DNA from: Bacteroidales bacterium
Lineage (GTDB): Bacteria > Bacteroidota > Bacteroidia > Bacteroidales > P3
Reading direction: 5' to 3'
DNA: 13,162 bases
Assembly: GCA_017545365.1 (NCBI GenBank)
Contig: JAFWOP010000063.1
Coordinates: 1 to 13,162 of the forward strand
Shown: positions 1 to 7,133 of the stretch, piece after piece
Layout: the number at the start of each line of letters is the position of its first letter
How positions within the stretch are numbered: position 1 is the first letter of the stretch
Made by a program: the position numbers and the translations under genes
The notes under the pieces: model-generated
Told to the model about the DNA's origin: nothing
What the model saw: the letters and a program-made list of their open reading frames with translations, nothing else
Databases searched by the model: none

Positions 1-62
1 CCGTGAGTTAACTCAAAAGTCCCGTTGAGTTAACTCAAACGGCAAATCGAGTTAACTCACGG
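1..62. repeat. Three-copy TGAGTTAACTCA palindrome array, 22-bp spacing
   Basis: Three near-identical palindromes with core GAGTTAACTC lie at 4-15, 25-38 and 49-58. Their dyad centres fall at 9.5, 31.5 and 53.5, so both intervals are exactly 22 bp, about two helical turns. The outer copies are also mirror images: bases 1-14 are the reverse complement of 49-62. The array lies about 170 bp upstream of the promoter-like box of the small plus-strand gene and beyond the terminator of the minus-strand lipoprotein array. The regular phasing suggests a cooperative protein-binding site or a dispersed intergenic palindrome family. The window starts at base 1, so further copies to the left cannot be excluded. 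The repeat is seen directly; its role is not. Confidence 0.85.
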
Positions 63-119
63 CAGAAAAGGAGCCCCACCGCCCGTCGTCCAGGCAGTGA
101 GGCTGACTTTTTTGTGGGT

Positions 120-160
120 TTTGCGACAGTTATGGCAAGGTTTGCCGTTTCTGTCGCAAA
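120..160. repeat. Nested perfect hairpin/cruciform centred at 140
   Basis: TTTGCGACAG (120-129) and CTGTCGCAAA (151-160) are perfect 10-bp inverted arms. Inside them GGCAA (134-138) pairs with TTGCC (142-146) around a GGT loop. Both dyads share one centre at base 140, so the whole forms a single long hairpin with a small internal bulge. No T-run follows on either strand, so it does not look like a simple intrinsic terminator. It could be an mRNA structure, a protein-binding dyad or part of a mobile or palindromic repeat. The octamer CTGTCGCA of the right arm recurs at 486-493, on the other side of the small gene. Confidence 0.7.
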
Positions 161-207
161 TCTTGTATATGCGCCGCATGCTTCTCTGCCGGAAATCTTC
201 TCTTTTG

Positions 208-238
208 TTGGAAAGAGCAGGAAATCGTCGTAACTTTG
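208..238 (+). promoter_or_regulatory. Bacteroidetes-type promoter of the small plus-strand gene
   Basis: TAACTTTG at 231-238 matches the Bacteroidetes -7 consensus TAnnTTTG. A TTG at 208-210 lies 20 bp upstream, where the -33 element is expected. Transcription would start near 245, giving an A-rich leader of about 40 nt before the ATG at 287. The consensus is established for this phylum; use of this site is inferred. Confidence 0.6.
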
Positions 239-286
239 CATCGTCAAACAGAACAAATAAGTATAACAATAAAAAATAAAGAGATT

Positions 287-439
287 ATGGCAAAGACAAG
301 AATGATGGTAAAGCAGGTGCTCATGAGCATCGTTACCCTAGTGAGTTTCGTAATGGCACAGTATGAGGACTTCAACCGCGTGACAAGTATCGGTGGCGGG
401 CTTGTGGGCATGGGCTACTACTCTTCTGAAGACAGGTGA
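287..439 (+). CDS. Small secreted peptide of unknown function (50 aa)
   Basis: I do not recognise this family. The ATG at 287 is preferred over the in-frame ATG at 236 because 236 overlaps the promoter-like TAACTTTG box and would precede the predicted transcript start. The 287 ATG also follows an A-rich leader typical of Bacteroidetes starts. Residues 1-24 form a plausible signal peptide: a basic stretch (MAKTRMMVKQ), an apolar core (VLMSIVTLVSFVM) and a likely cleavage after Ala24 before Gln. The mature part would be only about 26 residues, rich in Gly, Tyr and acidic residues (IGGGLVGMGYYSSED). The stop codon TGA at 437-439 lies inside a heptamer repeat (434 onward), so the gene may have been shortened when that repeat arose. 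It is the only gene on the plus strand and converges on the six-gene array. Confidence 0.5.
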   Translation: MAKTRMMVKQVLMSIVTLVSFVMAQYEDFNRVTSIGGGLVGMGYYSSEDR

Positions 440-476
440 GAGGTGAATGTTTGGAGGAAAAAGGAAAGAGGAAAGG
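434..476. repeat. Degenerate 7-bp tandem repeat, left copy
   Basis: The stretch reads as six consecutive heptamers: AGGTGAG, AGGTGAA, TGTTTGG, AGGAAAA, AGGAAAG, AGGAAAG. It is inverted relative to a second heptamer run at 502-536, and together they form the hairpin arms of the terminator. The small peptide's stop codon falls in the first unit. The same heptamer family appears at 11469-11510 inside a coding region. Confidence 0.7.
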
Positions 477-516
477 GATTAGCGACTGTCGCAGAAGTAA
501 TCTCTTTCCTCTTTCC
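458..516 (-). terminator. Intrinsic terminator of the minus-strand lipoprotein array
   Basis: Bases 463-481 pair with 498-516 over 19 bp with a single G-U wobble. Read on the minus strand, the right arm comes first and the left arm is followed directly by five T (complement of A458-462). The last lipoprotein gene stops at 533, 17 nt before the stem. The 16-nt loop holds its own dyad, GCGAC-T-GTCGC (482-492). On the plus strand the stem is followed by ACTTTTC, so some termination of the convergent small gene is possible too. Confidence 0.75.
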
Positions 517-536
517 ACTTTTCTCTTTCCTCTTAC
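502..536. repeat. Degenerate 7-bp tandem repeat, right copy
   Basis: Five exact-length units follow each other: CTCTTTC, CTCTTTC, CACTTTT, CTCTTTC, CTCTTAC. The last unit holds the TAA stop codon of the PI-PLC/EEP gene (533-535 on the minus strand). The unit CTCTTAC is identical to units at 11469-11475 and 11490-11496. Confidence 0.75.
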
Positions 537-3127
537 TTTAGCCGGAAGGTGGCGAAGAGGGGGAAGTGGTCGCCCAGCGGCTCCTCGTGGTCGGCAGCGA
601 AGCCCGACGGCTTGAAGTAGTCGTGGCTGTTGGCGGCGTTGTCGTAGGTGCAACTGAGCAGTTCCACGCTGTGGCCTCCAGTGGGGTTGATGTAGAGGAT
701 CTTGTCGGGCATCTCACCTCGGATGGTCCATCCCAGGTAGTCGCCGTCATCCTTGATCTTCTTGTCATCTTCCAACTTCGGATATACGCCGTCACGGCAC
801 TTCTCTATCCATGCGTCGCCGCAGGTGGCACGGCCCGAGGCATTGATGTAGTCGATGAAGTTGGCCTTCATGTCGTCGCGGCAGTAGTAGGTATTGAAGT
901 CGCCGATGACGAGTACGGGCCTCGTGTCGAGCTTCGACAGGATGTGCTCGCGGAGCTGTATCCACTGCTTCAGGCGGCATGCGCGGTCCTCATCGTCGGT
1001 ACCGCCCACCTCGTCCTCGCGCTCGCTGGCCTCCATGTGCATGTTGTAGACCACCAGCTGGTAGCCCTCGCGGGTGGTGAGTTCATAGCGTCGGAATCCT
1101 TTGGTGGCAGCCTCGTCGAGACAGTGGTTGGCATAGCCGTAGCGGTCGTTCCAGCGCACGCTGTCGGTGCGCACCACGCTGTGATGGCTGCGCCACCAGG
1201 CCTTGCAGCCGTCGGTATGGAACACGGCCACGTGGATCCGGTCGTTGAACAGGTTGCCGAGCGTCATGCCGCCGGCCCAGTTGTCGTGGTCGTAGTTGGC
1301 CGTGAGGCAGCGTCCCAGTTCCTTGTCGAAGTCGAAGTTCTCCTGCACGCCGATGAAGTCGAAGGCCTTGTCGGCCAGGTAGCGGCTGATGACGGTGGTG
1401 AACTCCTTGTCGGGCCCGTCGTTATTGACAAAGTCGAATGCCGGCAGGCCGTCCACGTTGAGCGTGCAGACGCTGAACAGCGAGCCGTCGACGGTGCCCG
1501 GCGTGCGGAAGTTCTGGTTGATGAGTGCCTCGATGAGCTGCAGGCCAGAGGCGTCATAGACAGTGTTGCTGTTATAGCCCGGTGTCTGGTCCATGCCGGC
1601 ATAGTCCATCATGATGATGCCCGTGGCGGCGTTGTGGAGCGGGTTCTTCAGATAGTCGATGACGAGCCGGTTGGTGCGTGCGGCATTCTCGCGGTAGTGG
1701 TCGGAGCATGCCAGTCCCACGTAGCCTGAGGTGTAGTTGAGCACCCAGGCGGGGGTCTGCGATGTCATGTCGCGGGCGGCAGTGGCATCCAGCATCTTGC
1801 GGATGACCTCGTCCTTGCCGGTCAGGTCGGAGCCTGGGTCGTAGTAGTCCTGAGTCCAGAGGGGTGTCGACTGGCCATTGACACCCTTGATGGTGCCGTT
1901 CTGCTGGCGGTCGAAGTGCGCGTTGCTGCTCCAGCCTTTCAGGAATCCGCCGGCGGTCAGGCCGTCGCAGGCGTCACGCAGGAGCAGCAGCACGCGGCCG
2001 CGCAATTCGCCGACCGTGATGTTGGGCTTGAAGTCGGCGAAGAGTCCGCTCAGGTCGCTGCTGTTAGTCAGTGCGGCGAACTCCTCTGCCCAGGCGTTCT
2101 TATCGCGCGTTGCATCCACACTGGAGGTCACGATGCACAGTTCCGTGGGGTTCTCGGCGAGGAATGCCTTGAGCTTCAGGAAGAAGTCACGGACCAGCAG
2201 GTTGGTCTGCACGATGCCGTGACAGCAGCGCAGGTCGTAGCCCATCGTGGCGGCGTTGTAGACACGCTCCGGGCGCAGGTCGAACACGCGCACACCGGCC
2301 TTCAGCTGCTCGTCGATGGTCAGGTCCTGGGTCTTGGCGGTGCTTTCCGATATCAACTGTTCCACATGCCAGCCCTCACCGGTGCAGGCATCGTGGGTGC
2401 CGGGCAGCGAGAGGTCGGCCACCATTCGGCTGTCATTCAGCGGGGCCATCCAGCGGCTGTGGTCTGCCTTGGGCTTGTAGGCATCGGCAGCAGAGGGGGT
2501 GGATGTGCCGCCACCTTGTCCCCACAGATGGTTCAGGTAGTCGGTCATCGTTTCGTCGGCGGCTGTCAGGCTGATCTCCTGGCCGTTCTGTCCGCTGGCG
2601 GTGATGCTGCCGTTGTCATAGTAGAGCGTGGCGCTTGTCGGCGCATTCTCTCTCCATGGCCATGTGTTGTCTTCAATAGGAGTCATGGCTACCTGCCCTT
2701 TGACGATACCGTATTTCTCGTAGGCTGGCGATTGTTCCAGTGTCGATGTGTAGTCGAAATGGATGATGTTGAAGGCCGTGGGCACCAGATTGCCGTCGGC
2801 ATAGTAGTAGCGTATCAGGGTGCCATACGACTCGTCTCCCAGGTCGCCGAAGTAGTAACTGTCCATCACCTGGGTGTAGTCGACGGTGGTTTCCGCCGTC
2901 ATGTCATCCTTCTTCCAAGCCTTTGTGGTGCCAGTGGCGCTATAGACGGCATACCAGTCGCCCGCGATCAGTTCGCCCAGCGGATTCTGGCCTGCGGGGA
3001 TGGGTACTGCATTGTCGTCGTTGCCGACGCATGCTGTGAGCGACAGTCCCATGACCATCGCCACGAGGCAGGCGAGGATGCTGCTCATCCTCCTGCCACT
3101 GATTGATTTGAAATTCACCATATTCAT
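533..3127 (-). CDS. Surface lipoprotein: shared N-module + PI-PLC-like domain + EEP domain (864 aa)
   Basis: This is a two-enzyme lipoprotein. Residues 1-32 are a signal peptide with lipobox LTAC and lipidated Cys33, followed by VGNDD. Residues 50-200 are the shared module (Trp58-Tyr59; end motif SLTAADET at 186-193). Residues 220-540 resemble bacterial PI-specific phospholipase C: LPGTHD holds His245 and Asp246, VFDLR holds Arg285, and CCHG holds His303. These fit the His-Asp, Arg and second His of the Bacillus enzyme. Residues 551-864 are an EEP fold: LNVDG (Asn557), GVQEN (Glu596), NMHME (His697), GDFNT (Asp743, Asn745), MPDK (Asp808) and GDHFPL (Asp853-His854). All expected catalytic residues appear present. 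EEP relatives include sphingomyelinases, inositol-phosphate phosphatases and DNases, so cleavage of membrane lipid headgroups or of nucleic acid are both possible. It is the last gene of the array, 22 nt after its neighbour. The ATG at 3127 follows an A/T-rich leader; Met3 is an alternative. Confidence 0.88.
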   Translation of the reverse strand: MNMVNFKSISGRRMSSILACLVAMVMGLSLTACVGNDDNAVPIPAGQNPLGELIAGDWYAVYSATGTTKAWKKDDMTAETTVDYTQVMDSYYFGDLGDESYGTLIRYYYADGNLVPTAFNIIHFDYTSTLEQSPAYEKYGIVKGQVAMTPIEDNTWPWRENAPTSATLYYDNGSITASGQNGQEISLTAADETMTDYLNHLWGQGGGTSTPSAADAYKPKADHSRWMAPLNDSRMVADLSLPGTHDACTGEGWHVEQLISESTAKTQDLTIDEQLKAGVRVFDLRPERVYNAATMGYDLRCCHGIVQTNLLVRDFFLKLKAFLAENPTELCIVTSSVDATRDKNAWAEEFAALTNSSDLSGLFADFKPNITVGELRGRVLLLLRDACDGLTAGGFLKGWSSNAHFDRQQNGTIKGVNGQSTPLWTQDYYDPGSDLTGKDEVIRKMLDATAARDMTSQTPAWVLNYTSGYVGLACSDHYRENAARTNRLVIDYLKNPLHNAATGIIMMDYAGMDQTPGYNSNTVYDASGLQLIEALINQNFRTPGTVDGSLFSVCTLNVDGLPAFDFVNNDGPDKEFTTVISRYLADKAFDFIGVQENFDFDKELGRCLTANYDHDNWAGGMTLGNLFNDRIHVAVFHTDGCKAWWRSHHSVVRTDSVRWNDRYGYANHCLDEAATKGFRRYELTTREGYQLVVYNMHMEASEREDEVGGTDDEDRACRLKQWIQLREHILSKLDTRPVLVIGDFNTYYCRDDMKANFIDYINASGRATCGDAWIEKCRDGVYPKLEDDKKIKDDGDYLGWTIRGEMPDKILYINPTGGHSVELLSCTYDNAANSHDYFKPSGFAADHEEPLGDHFPLFATFRLK

Positions 3128-3149
3128 TTTACAATTTTCTTTCCAAATC

Positions 3150-4583
3150 CTACAGTCCTTTCGGCACGGCCTTCAGCTTGGGGCATCCGGAGAACACCGT
3201 CTCGTCGATCTTGGAGTAGAACTGGCCAGGTGTCACGGTGAGCAGGCTGGTGCAGTTGGCAAAGGCATACTTGCCGAACTTCAGGTTGTCGTTATGGCAG
3301 GTGAGCGTGATCAGGCTGGTGCAGCCCTCGAAGGCATAGTCGCCTACGCTTGCCAATTTCTTGGGCAGAATCAGCGGGTTGAAGCCAGCACAGTTGCGGA
3401 AGGCCTCAGCCTCGATGTCGACCACGCAGTCGGGAATCTCTAACGACATCAGCCCTCGGCAGCCGTAGAAGGCGCGACGGGGGATGGTCACCAGACCCTC
3501 GCGGCTGAGCGACACCGTGGTCATGCTGGGGCAGTTCTCAAAGCAGCTCTCGCCCATCTCATTCACGCCGGGCATGTTGGCCGTCTTCAGGTTTGTGCAG
3601 TTCATGTAGACCTCCTTGCCCAGTACGGTGCAACTGGCGGGGACGGTGGCCGTCACCAGACTCTTGCAGCCCTTGAAGGCCTCGTCGCCGATTTTCTGTA
3701 TGCCGCAGTCGGTCAGGTTGATGCTGCGCAGATGCTTCAGGCCGCGGAAGGCTCCCGGGCCGATCCTGCTGATGAGGTACACCTGTGCGGTGCTGATAAA
3801 CGAGGTGTTGTGATAGCTGTCCACGCTGATATCGGTGAGATTGTAGTCTGTGACACCAATGATGGCCGCGCGCTTGTTGGCCTCCAAGAGGTAGCACAGG
3901 CCGTGCCAGTCGAGGGTGGCGATGCCTTCGAGGCTGATGATGCCTGCTCCGGCGGCAGCGGCTCCGGCACCTGCGGCCTCATCCTCCGGGCCACCCCATT
4001 CCACGATGATTTTACTCAGCTCATCACTGGCGGGCAGCAGTATGATGTCATTTCCGTTGATACCTTTGCCGGCGATGTTGTCGTCGTCGTAGAGCAGCGT
4101 CACGTCTTCAGGCGTTTCCCCGTAGAAAGTGTCTTCCTTGAAATCGATAATCACACGGCCACTGCCCAGGTCTTCGTCGCCGGCCTGCGGTCTTTCCTCC
4201 GTTGTACTGTAATAGAATTCGTTGGTTCGCACACCATGAGGCTTGAACTCGGTGTCGCTGAAGTAGAAGCGTCTTCTATAACCCGTCTTTCGTCCAGTAA
4301 AATTGTACACATCCATGACGTGTGAATACTCTACCGTCGCCCTGTGGACGGCATCGCCGTTTTCGTCCCACGTCTTGGCTACCACCGTGCCCTCGGCATC
4401 GTAGATGGAATACCACAACTCACCATAGAGTCGGTCAAGCAGCGGATTGTCGTCAGTGGGGAGAACGGTTGGCTCACTGACCGGGGAGTCGGGCACGCTA
4501 CAAGCCGTGAGGAACGCTGCACCACTGCACACCAGCATGGCGGTGAACAGCCATTGTCTGAGATTTTTCTTCATAACGATCAT
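3150..4583 (-). CDS. Surface lipoprotein: shared N-module + LRR_5/BspA-type repeats (477 aa)
   Basis: A signal peptide ends in the lipobox FLTAC with lipidated Cys28. The following residues (SVPDS) are less acidic than in the sister proteins. Residues 45-197 are the shared module: Trp57-Tyr58, YDDDNI near 165 and end motif LLPASDE near 182-188. A Gly/Ala-rich linker (about 203-214) joins it to residues 265-477, which hold nine 'treponemal' LRR_5 repeats of about 23-24 residues. Their signature positions (AFxGCxxL) have the aromatic residue at 279, 303, 326, 348, 372, 395, 418, 441 and 464. This family includes BspA of Tannerella, which binds host matrix proteins and other bacteria, so an adhesive role is likely but inferred. 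The ATG at 4583 follows an A-run; an in-frame ATG at 4574 starting MKKN is equally plausible. It lies 96 nt after the 787-residue gene and 22 nt before the PI-PLC gene. Confidence 0.88.
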   Translation of the reverse strand: MIVMKKNLRQWLFTAMLVCSGAAFLTACSVPDSPVSEPTVLPTDDNPLLDRLYGELWYSIYDAEGTVVAKTWDENGDAVHRATVEYSHVMDVYNFTGRKTGYRRRFYFSDTEFKPHGVRTNEFYYSTTEERPQAGDEDLGSGRVIIDFKEDTFYGETPEDVTLLYDDDNIAGKGINGNDIILLPASDELSKIIVEWGGPEDEAAGAGAAAAGAGIISLEGIATLDWHGLCYLLEANKRAAIIGVTDYNLTDISVDSYHNTSFISTAQVYLISRIGPGAFRGLKHLRSINLTDCGIQKIGDEAFKGCKSLVTATVPASCTVLGKEVYMNCTNLKTANMPGVNEMGESCFENCPSMTTVSLSREGLVTIPRRAFYGCRGLMSLEIPDCVVDIEAEAFRNCAGFNPLILPKKLASVGDYAFEGCTSLITLTCHNDNLKFGKYAFANCTSLLTVTPGQFYSKIDETVFSGCPKLKAVPKGL

Positions 4584-4639
4584 TTTTTTATACGTGTATT
4601 TCAGATATTTGCGGCTTTTTATCGCATTTTACTGATTCA

Positions 4640-4669
4640 GCGGGGTTCACCGTCGGTGACGGCTACCGC
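4640..4669. repeat. Intergenic dyad with two alternative hairpins
   Basis: Between two lipoprotein genes, CCGTC (4650-4654) pairs with GACGG (4658-4662), flanked by outer arms GCGG (4640-4643) and CCGC (4666-4669). An overlapping alternative pairs TCACC (4647-4651) with GGTGA (4655-4659). No T-run follows on the minus strand, so it is more likely an mRNA stability or attenuation structure than a terminator. Stability was not computed. Confidence 0.35.
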
Positions 4670-4679
4670 CTATCACAGC

Positions 4680-7043
4680 TTAATTAATAGCATTTGGGTA
4701 GATGAGTTTCATCTTGTCCAGCATGCGCTGCTTGTGGAGTTCGTATGTGGGATTGTAGTCGGGGTATTTCTGGTAATAGCTGGGGCCTTTTTTTACCCTG
4801 TTCCACAGCGCTACCCATTCGTCGGCTTTCAACTGCCATGCCAGGAACTCGATTTCGGGCAGGAACTCGCCGCTGTACATGAACTTCTTGCCGTTGCTCT
4901 TGAGTTTGACGGTGACAACGACATTGACCACGACAGGTGGAGCAGTGCAGCATTTGCTCTCGTCTTTAGTGGACATCATCGGCTCGATGATGAATTTGGG
5001 CGTGCCGAATATTGACAAGTTATCGGTCATACCAGCTCCCCATATGCCCATATTCAGGTCTTCATTGCTTGACTTGTGCATTATCGAAATCGGGAAACAG
5101 ACGTCCTCAGGCATACGATCGTAGAGATTCTCCCTAGAGTAGAAGTTTCCAATTGTATTCCAAGCCTGAAGGTCGGAAAGATCGATCTTCGTCTGGATAT
5201 TGCTATTTGTGTAGTTGCTCTGGTAAATCTTACGGTCCTTCAGTCCCAGGGCCGAGCGGTACTTGTCGATGCTTGACCACGAAGTGCCGTCACGTACCAG
5301 ACAGACGGCATCGACCCGCAACGAGTCCACATCGTCGCCGAACACTTCGGGATTCAGATCCACTTCAATGCTGCTGGGATCGAAGAACCATACGCATCCA
5401 TAGGGCCGGGTTGCGAGAGATTCTGTTGTCATGACGTTGGTCATATAGATCTTGGGGCTGGACTTGAGGCTCCATACGCCCTTGCCGAGACCGGTGCCCT
5501 TCAGTTTGAAATTCTTGCCGATGCTCATCTCGGACGATACGATTTCATCGACTTTGGTGTACGCCTTGATGGTGCCTTCGGTAGAGGCATTGGCAGTGAG
5601 TGCCAGATTGATGGTGGCGTTCATGGTGCCTTTGAAACCCGTCAGTTTGTCTTGTCCGTATTCGGTGCAGATGTCGCCAATGGTACCCAAAGCATTACCG
5701 ATGTTGGCTATGCCGCCAGCAGGATCTTTCCCGATAAAACTGGCTATGCCGGCCCCAATATCGGCGGCGCCCTTGAGGGCCTTGAAGACGGTGCCGCATA
5801 CCTTGGCGGCCTTATTGCCCTTCTGGAATTGTGCCTGTAGGTTGATATCGCCTTTCAGTGAACCGTCGAGTGAGCCTTGTATGGCGGTGACCAGCGTCAC
5901 GTTGGACGTCGTGGTCTCGTCGACCCACATCTTGATTAAATTGTCGGTGAGGTCCACGTCGGGGCGGTAGGTCGACAAGTCCAGGTCGAAGGCCCACCAT
6001 CCCTGCCTGGGAACGATGCCGTCAGTGGTGAGGTCGACCTCCGTCCATGGTGTGATACTCATGTAGAGTTTGTCGCTCTGCGACACACCTTCCAGTCCGA
6101 ATGTCTCAGGCTTGGTAATGGTCACGTCCTGCGGAATGGAGTATATCATGGGCGAGCGGTACACCATGTCGCCATTTAAGCGTACGCACCAGTAGTGGTC
6201 GTTGCCATCGCCACTTTTTGCCGGCATGTAGTAGAACATGCGCAGGATGCCTAAGTACTTGTTGTACAGGGCAAAAAAGTTCTCATTGGCAATAGCACTG
6301 TTGCCACAGCGGTTCATCACCAGTTCCCAGCCGTTCTCTGGGGTGATGTCGTCGCAGAAATTCATGGGGAGGTTGCTCTGTCTGTCGCTATCGTTCCAGG
6401 GCAGGGGCACCTTAATATATCCCCGGTATATGACATCGGCTACGTCATAGTCCTTGCCGGTGTAGAGATAGATGTCCTGCTTCGCGCGCCAGGACGAGGC
6501 GTTGAAGCCTGTTAAGCCTAAACCATTGTTGGGGTTTAAGCCATTGGCTCCGTCGGGCAGCCATGCTTCCAGTTGGGCCTTCTGTGCATCGGTGGCCGGC
6601 GACAGGCTGAAGTCGGCATTGCTCGTGACGAGCTTGCCGTCCTGGTATCTGAACTCCCTGACCAGGTCGGCGGTCTCATCGTTGAGGACGTCCTTGCGTG
6701 TAGTGCGTACCACGCCGTCGTTGTTGGTATAGGTGAACTCGGCGCCCAGCAGGCCGTCGGCATCGTCACGGAGTTCATTGTCGGCGCCGACATAGAACGA
6801 GTATTCCCGTCCCGTGCCGTCCTCGTCGAAGTCGAGGGCGGTGACCTGCTTCAACTGCTCCTGTCTGCCGTCGGCGAAGGTGTAGTTCTTTGTGGCCTCT
6901 GCGTACCACATCTTGCTGAGTTGTTCTGCACTGATCGGTGTACCCTTAGGGCCGTCATCGCTGTCCTTGCACGAGGTGAGCGCAGTGGAGAGGCCGCAGA
7001 GTATCAGGATGGCGGCCATCATCCAAAGATTAAACTTTCTCAT
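4680..7043 (-). CDS. Surface lipoprotein: shared N-module + large C-terminal region of unknown function (787 aa)
   Basis: The signal peptide ends ALTSC with lipidated Cys25, followed by KDSDD, an acidic stretch fitting a Bacteroidetes surface-export signal. Residues 35-165 are the shared module (Trp46-Tyr47; the D-rich DFDEDGTG at 71-78; end motif SLSPATDAQKAQ at 146-157). This part closely matches the next gene upstream, including the signal peptide, so the two are recent paralogues there. The remaining ~620 residues match no family I know. Visible points: an aromatic-rich region at 190-350; a Gly/Ala-rich, apolar, probably helical segment at 408-462 (ALKGAADIGAGIASFIG) reminiscent of membrane-inserting segments; a beta-like Thr/Ser/Lys-rich stretch at 468-530; a Cys-Cys pair at 697-698; and a basic, aromatic tail. 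A pore-forming or self-assembling role is a guess. It probably has an additional promoter of its own in the 90-nt gap upstream. Confidence 0.85.
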   Translation of the reverse strand: MRKFNLWMMAAILILCGLSTALTSCKDSDDGPKGTPISAEQLSKMWYAEATKNYTFADGRQEQLKQVTALDFDEDGTGREYSFYVGADNELRDDADGLLGAEFTYTNNDGVVRTTRKDVLNDETADLVREFRYQDGKLVTSNADFSLSPATDAQKAQLEAWLPDGANGLNPNNGLGLTGFNASSWRAKQDIYLYTGKDYDVADVIYRGYIKVPLPWNDSDRQSNLPMNFCDDITPENGWELVMNRCGNSAIANENFFALYNKYLGILRMFYYMPAKSGDGNDHYWCVRLNGDMVYRSPMIYSIPQDVTITKPETFGLEGVSQSDKLYMSITPWTEVDLTTDGIVPRQGWWAFDLDLSTYRPDVDLTDNLIKMWVDETTTSNVTLVTAIQGSLDGSLKGDINLQAQFQKGNKAAKVCGTVFKALKGAADIGAGIASFIGKDPAGGIANIGNALGTIGDICTEYGQDKLTGFKGTMNATINLALTANASTEGTIKAYTKVDEIVSSEMSIGKNFKLKGTGLGKGVWSLKSSPKIYMTNVMTTESLATRPYGCVWFFDPSSIEVDLNPEVFGDDVDSLRVDAVCLVRDGTSWSSIDKYRSALGLKDRKIYQSNYTNSNIQTKIDLSDLQAWNTIGNFYSRENLYDRMPEDVCFPISIMHKSSNEDLNMGIWGAGMTDNLSIFGTPKFIIEPMMSTKDESKCCTAPPVVVNVVVTVKLKSNGKKFMYSGEFLPEIEFLAWQLKADEWVALWNRVKKGPSYYQKYPDYNPTYELHKQRMLDKMKLIYPNAIN

Positions 7044-7066
7044 TGTCCTATATTAAAATAACTGAA

Positions 7067-7102
7067 CAAAAATAATTTATGACAATTCGTGTTCAATTCG
7101 TG
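7067..7102 (-). promoter_or_regulatory. Internal promoter with 11-bp tandem repeat, upstream of the 787-aa gene
   Basis: On the minus strand, TATTTTTG (complement of 7067-7074) matches TAnnTTTG. A TTG (complement of 7094-7096) lies 19 bp further upstream. Transcription would start about 17 nt before the ATG at 7043. The -33 region overlaps two tandem copies of CAATTCGTG (7083-7091 and 7094-7102) with an 11-bp period, which could be an operator. The neighbouring gaps at 9081-9124 and 4584-4679 have no comparable box. Confidence 0.5.
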
Positions 7103-7133
7103 ATAATTATATGATATAAACACGCGCCCGAGA

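Noticed and set aside
1..62. CRISPR array
   Set aside because: Only three short palindromes with about 10-bp intervals of unequal sequence; far too short for repeats and spacers, and no cas genes are present.
236..286. Upstream start (ATG at 236) for the small peptide
   Set aside because: It overlaps the promoter-like TAACTTTG box and would lie before the predicted transcript start; it would also bury the signal peptide behind 17 polar residues.
566..1729. Long plus-strand reading frame (387 codons) opposite the PI-PLC/EEP gene
   Set aside because: It is antisense to a gene with clear catalytic motifs, its translation is Val/Ala-rich low complexity without motifs, and codon bias of GC-rich genes opens such shadow frames.
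1916..3106. Long plus-strand reading frame (396 codons)
   Set aside because: Same reason: antisense to the N-terminal and PI-PLC part of the lipoprotein gene, with no recognisable domain.
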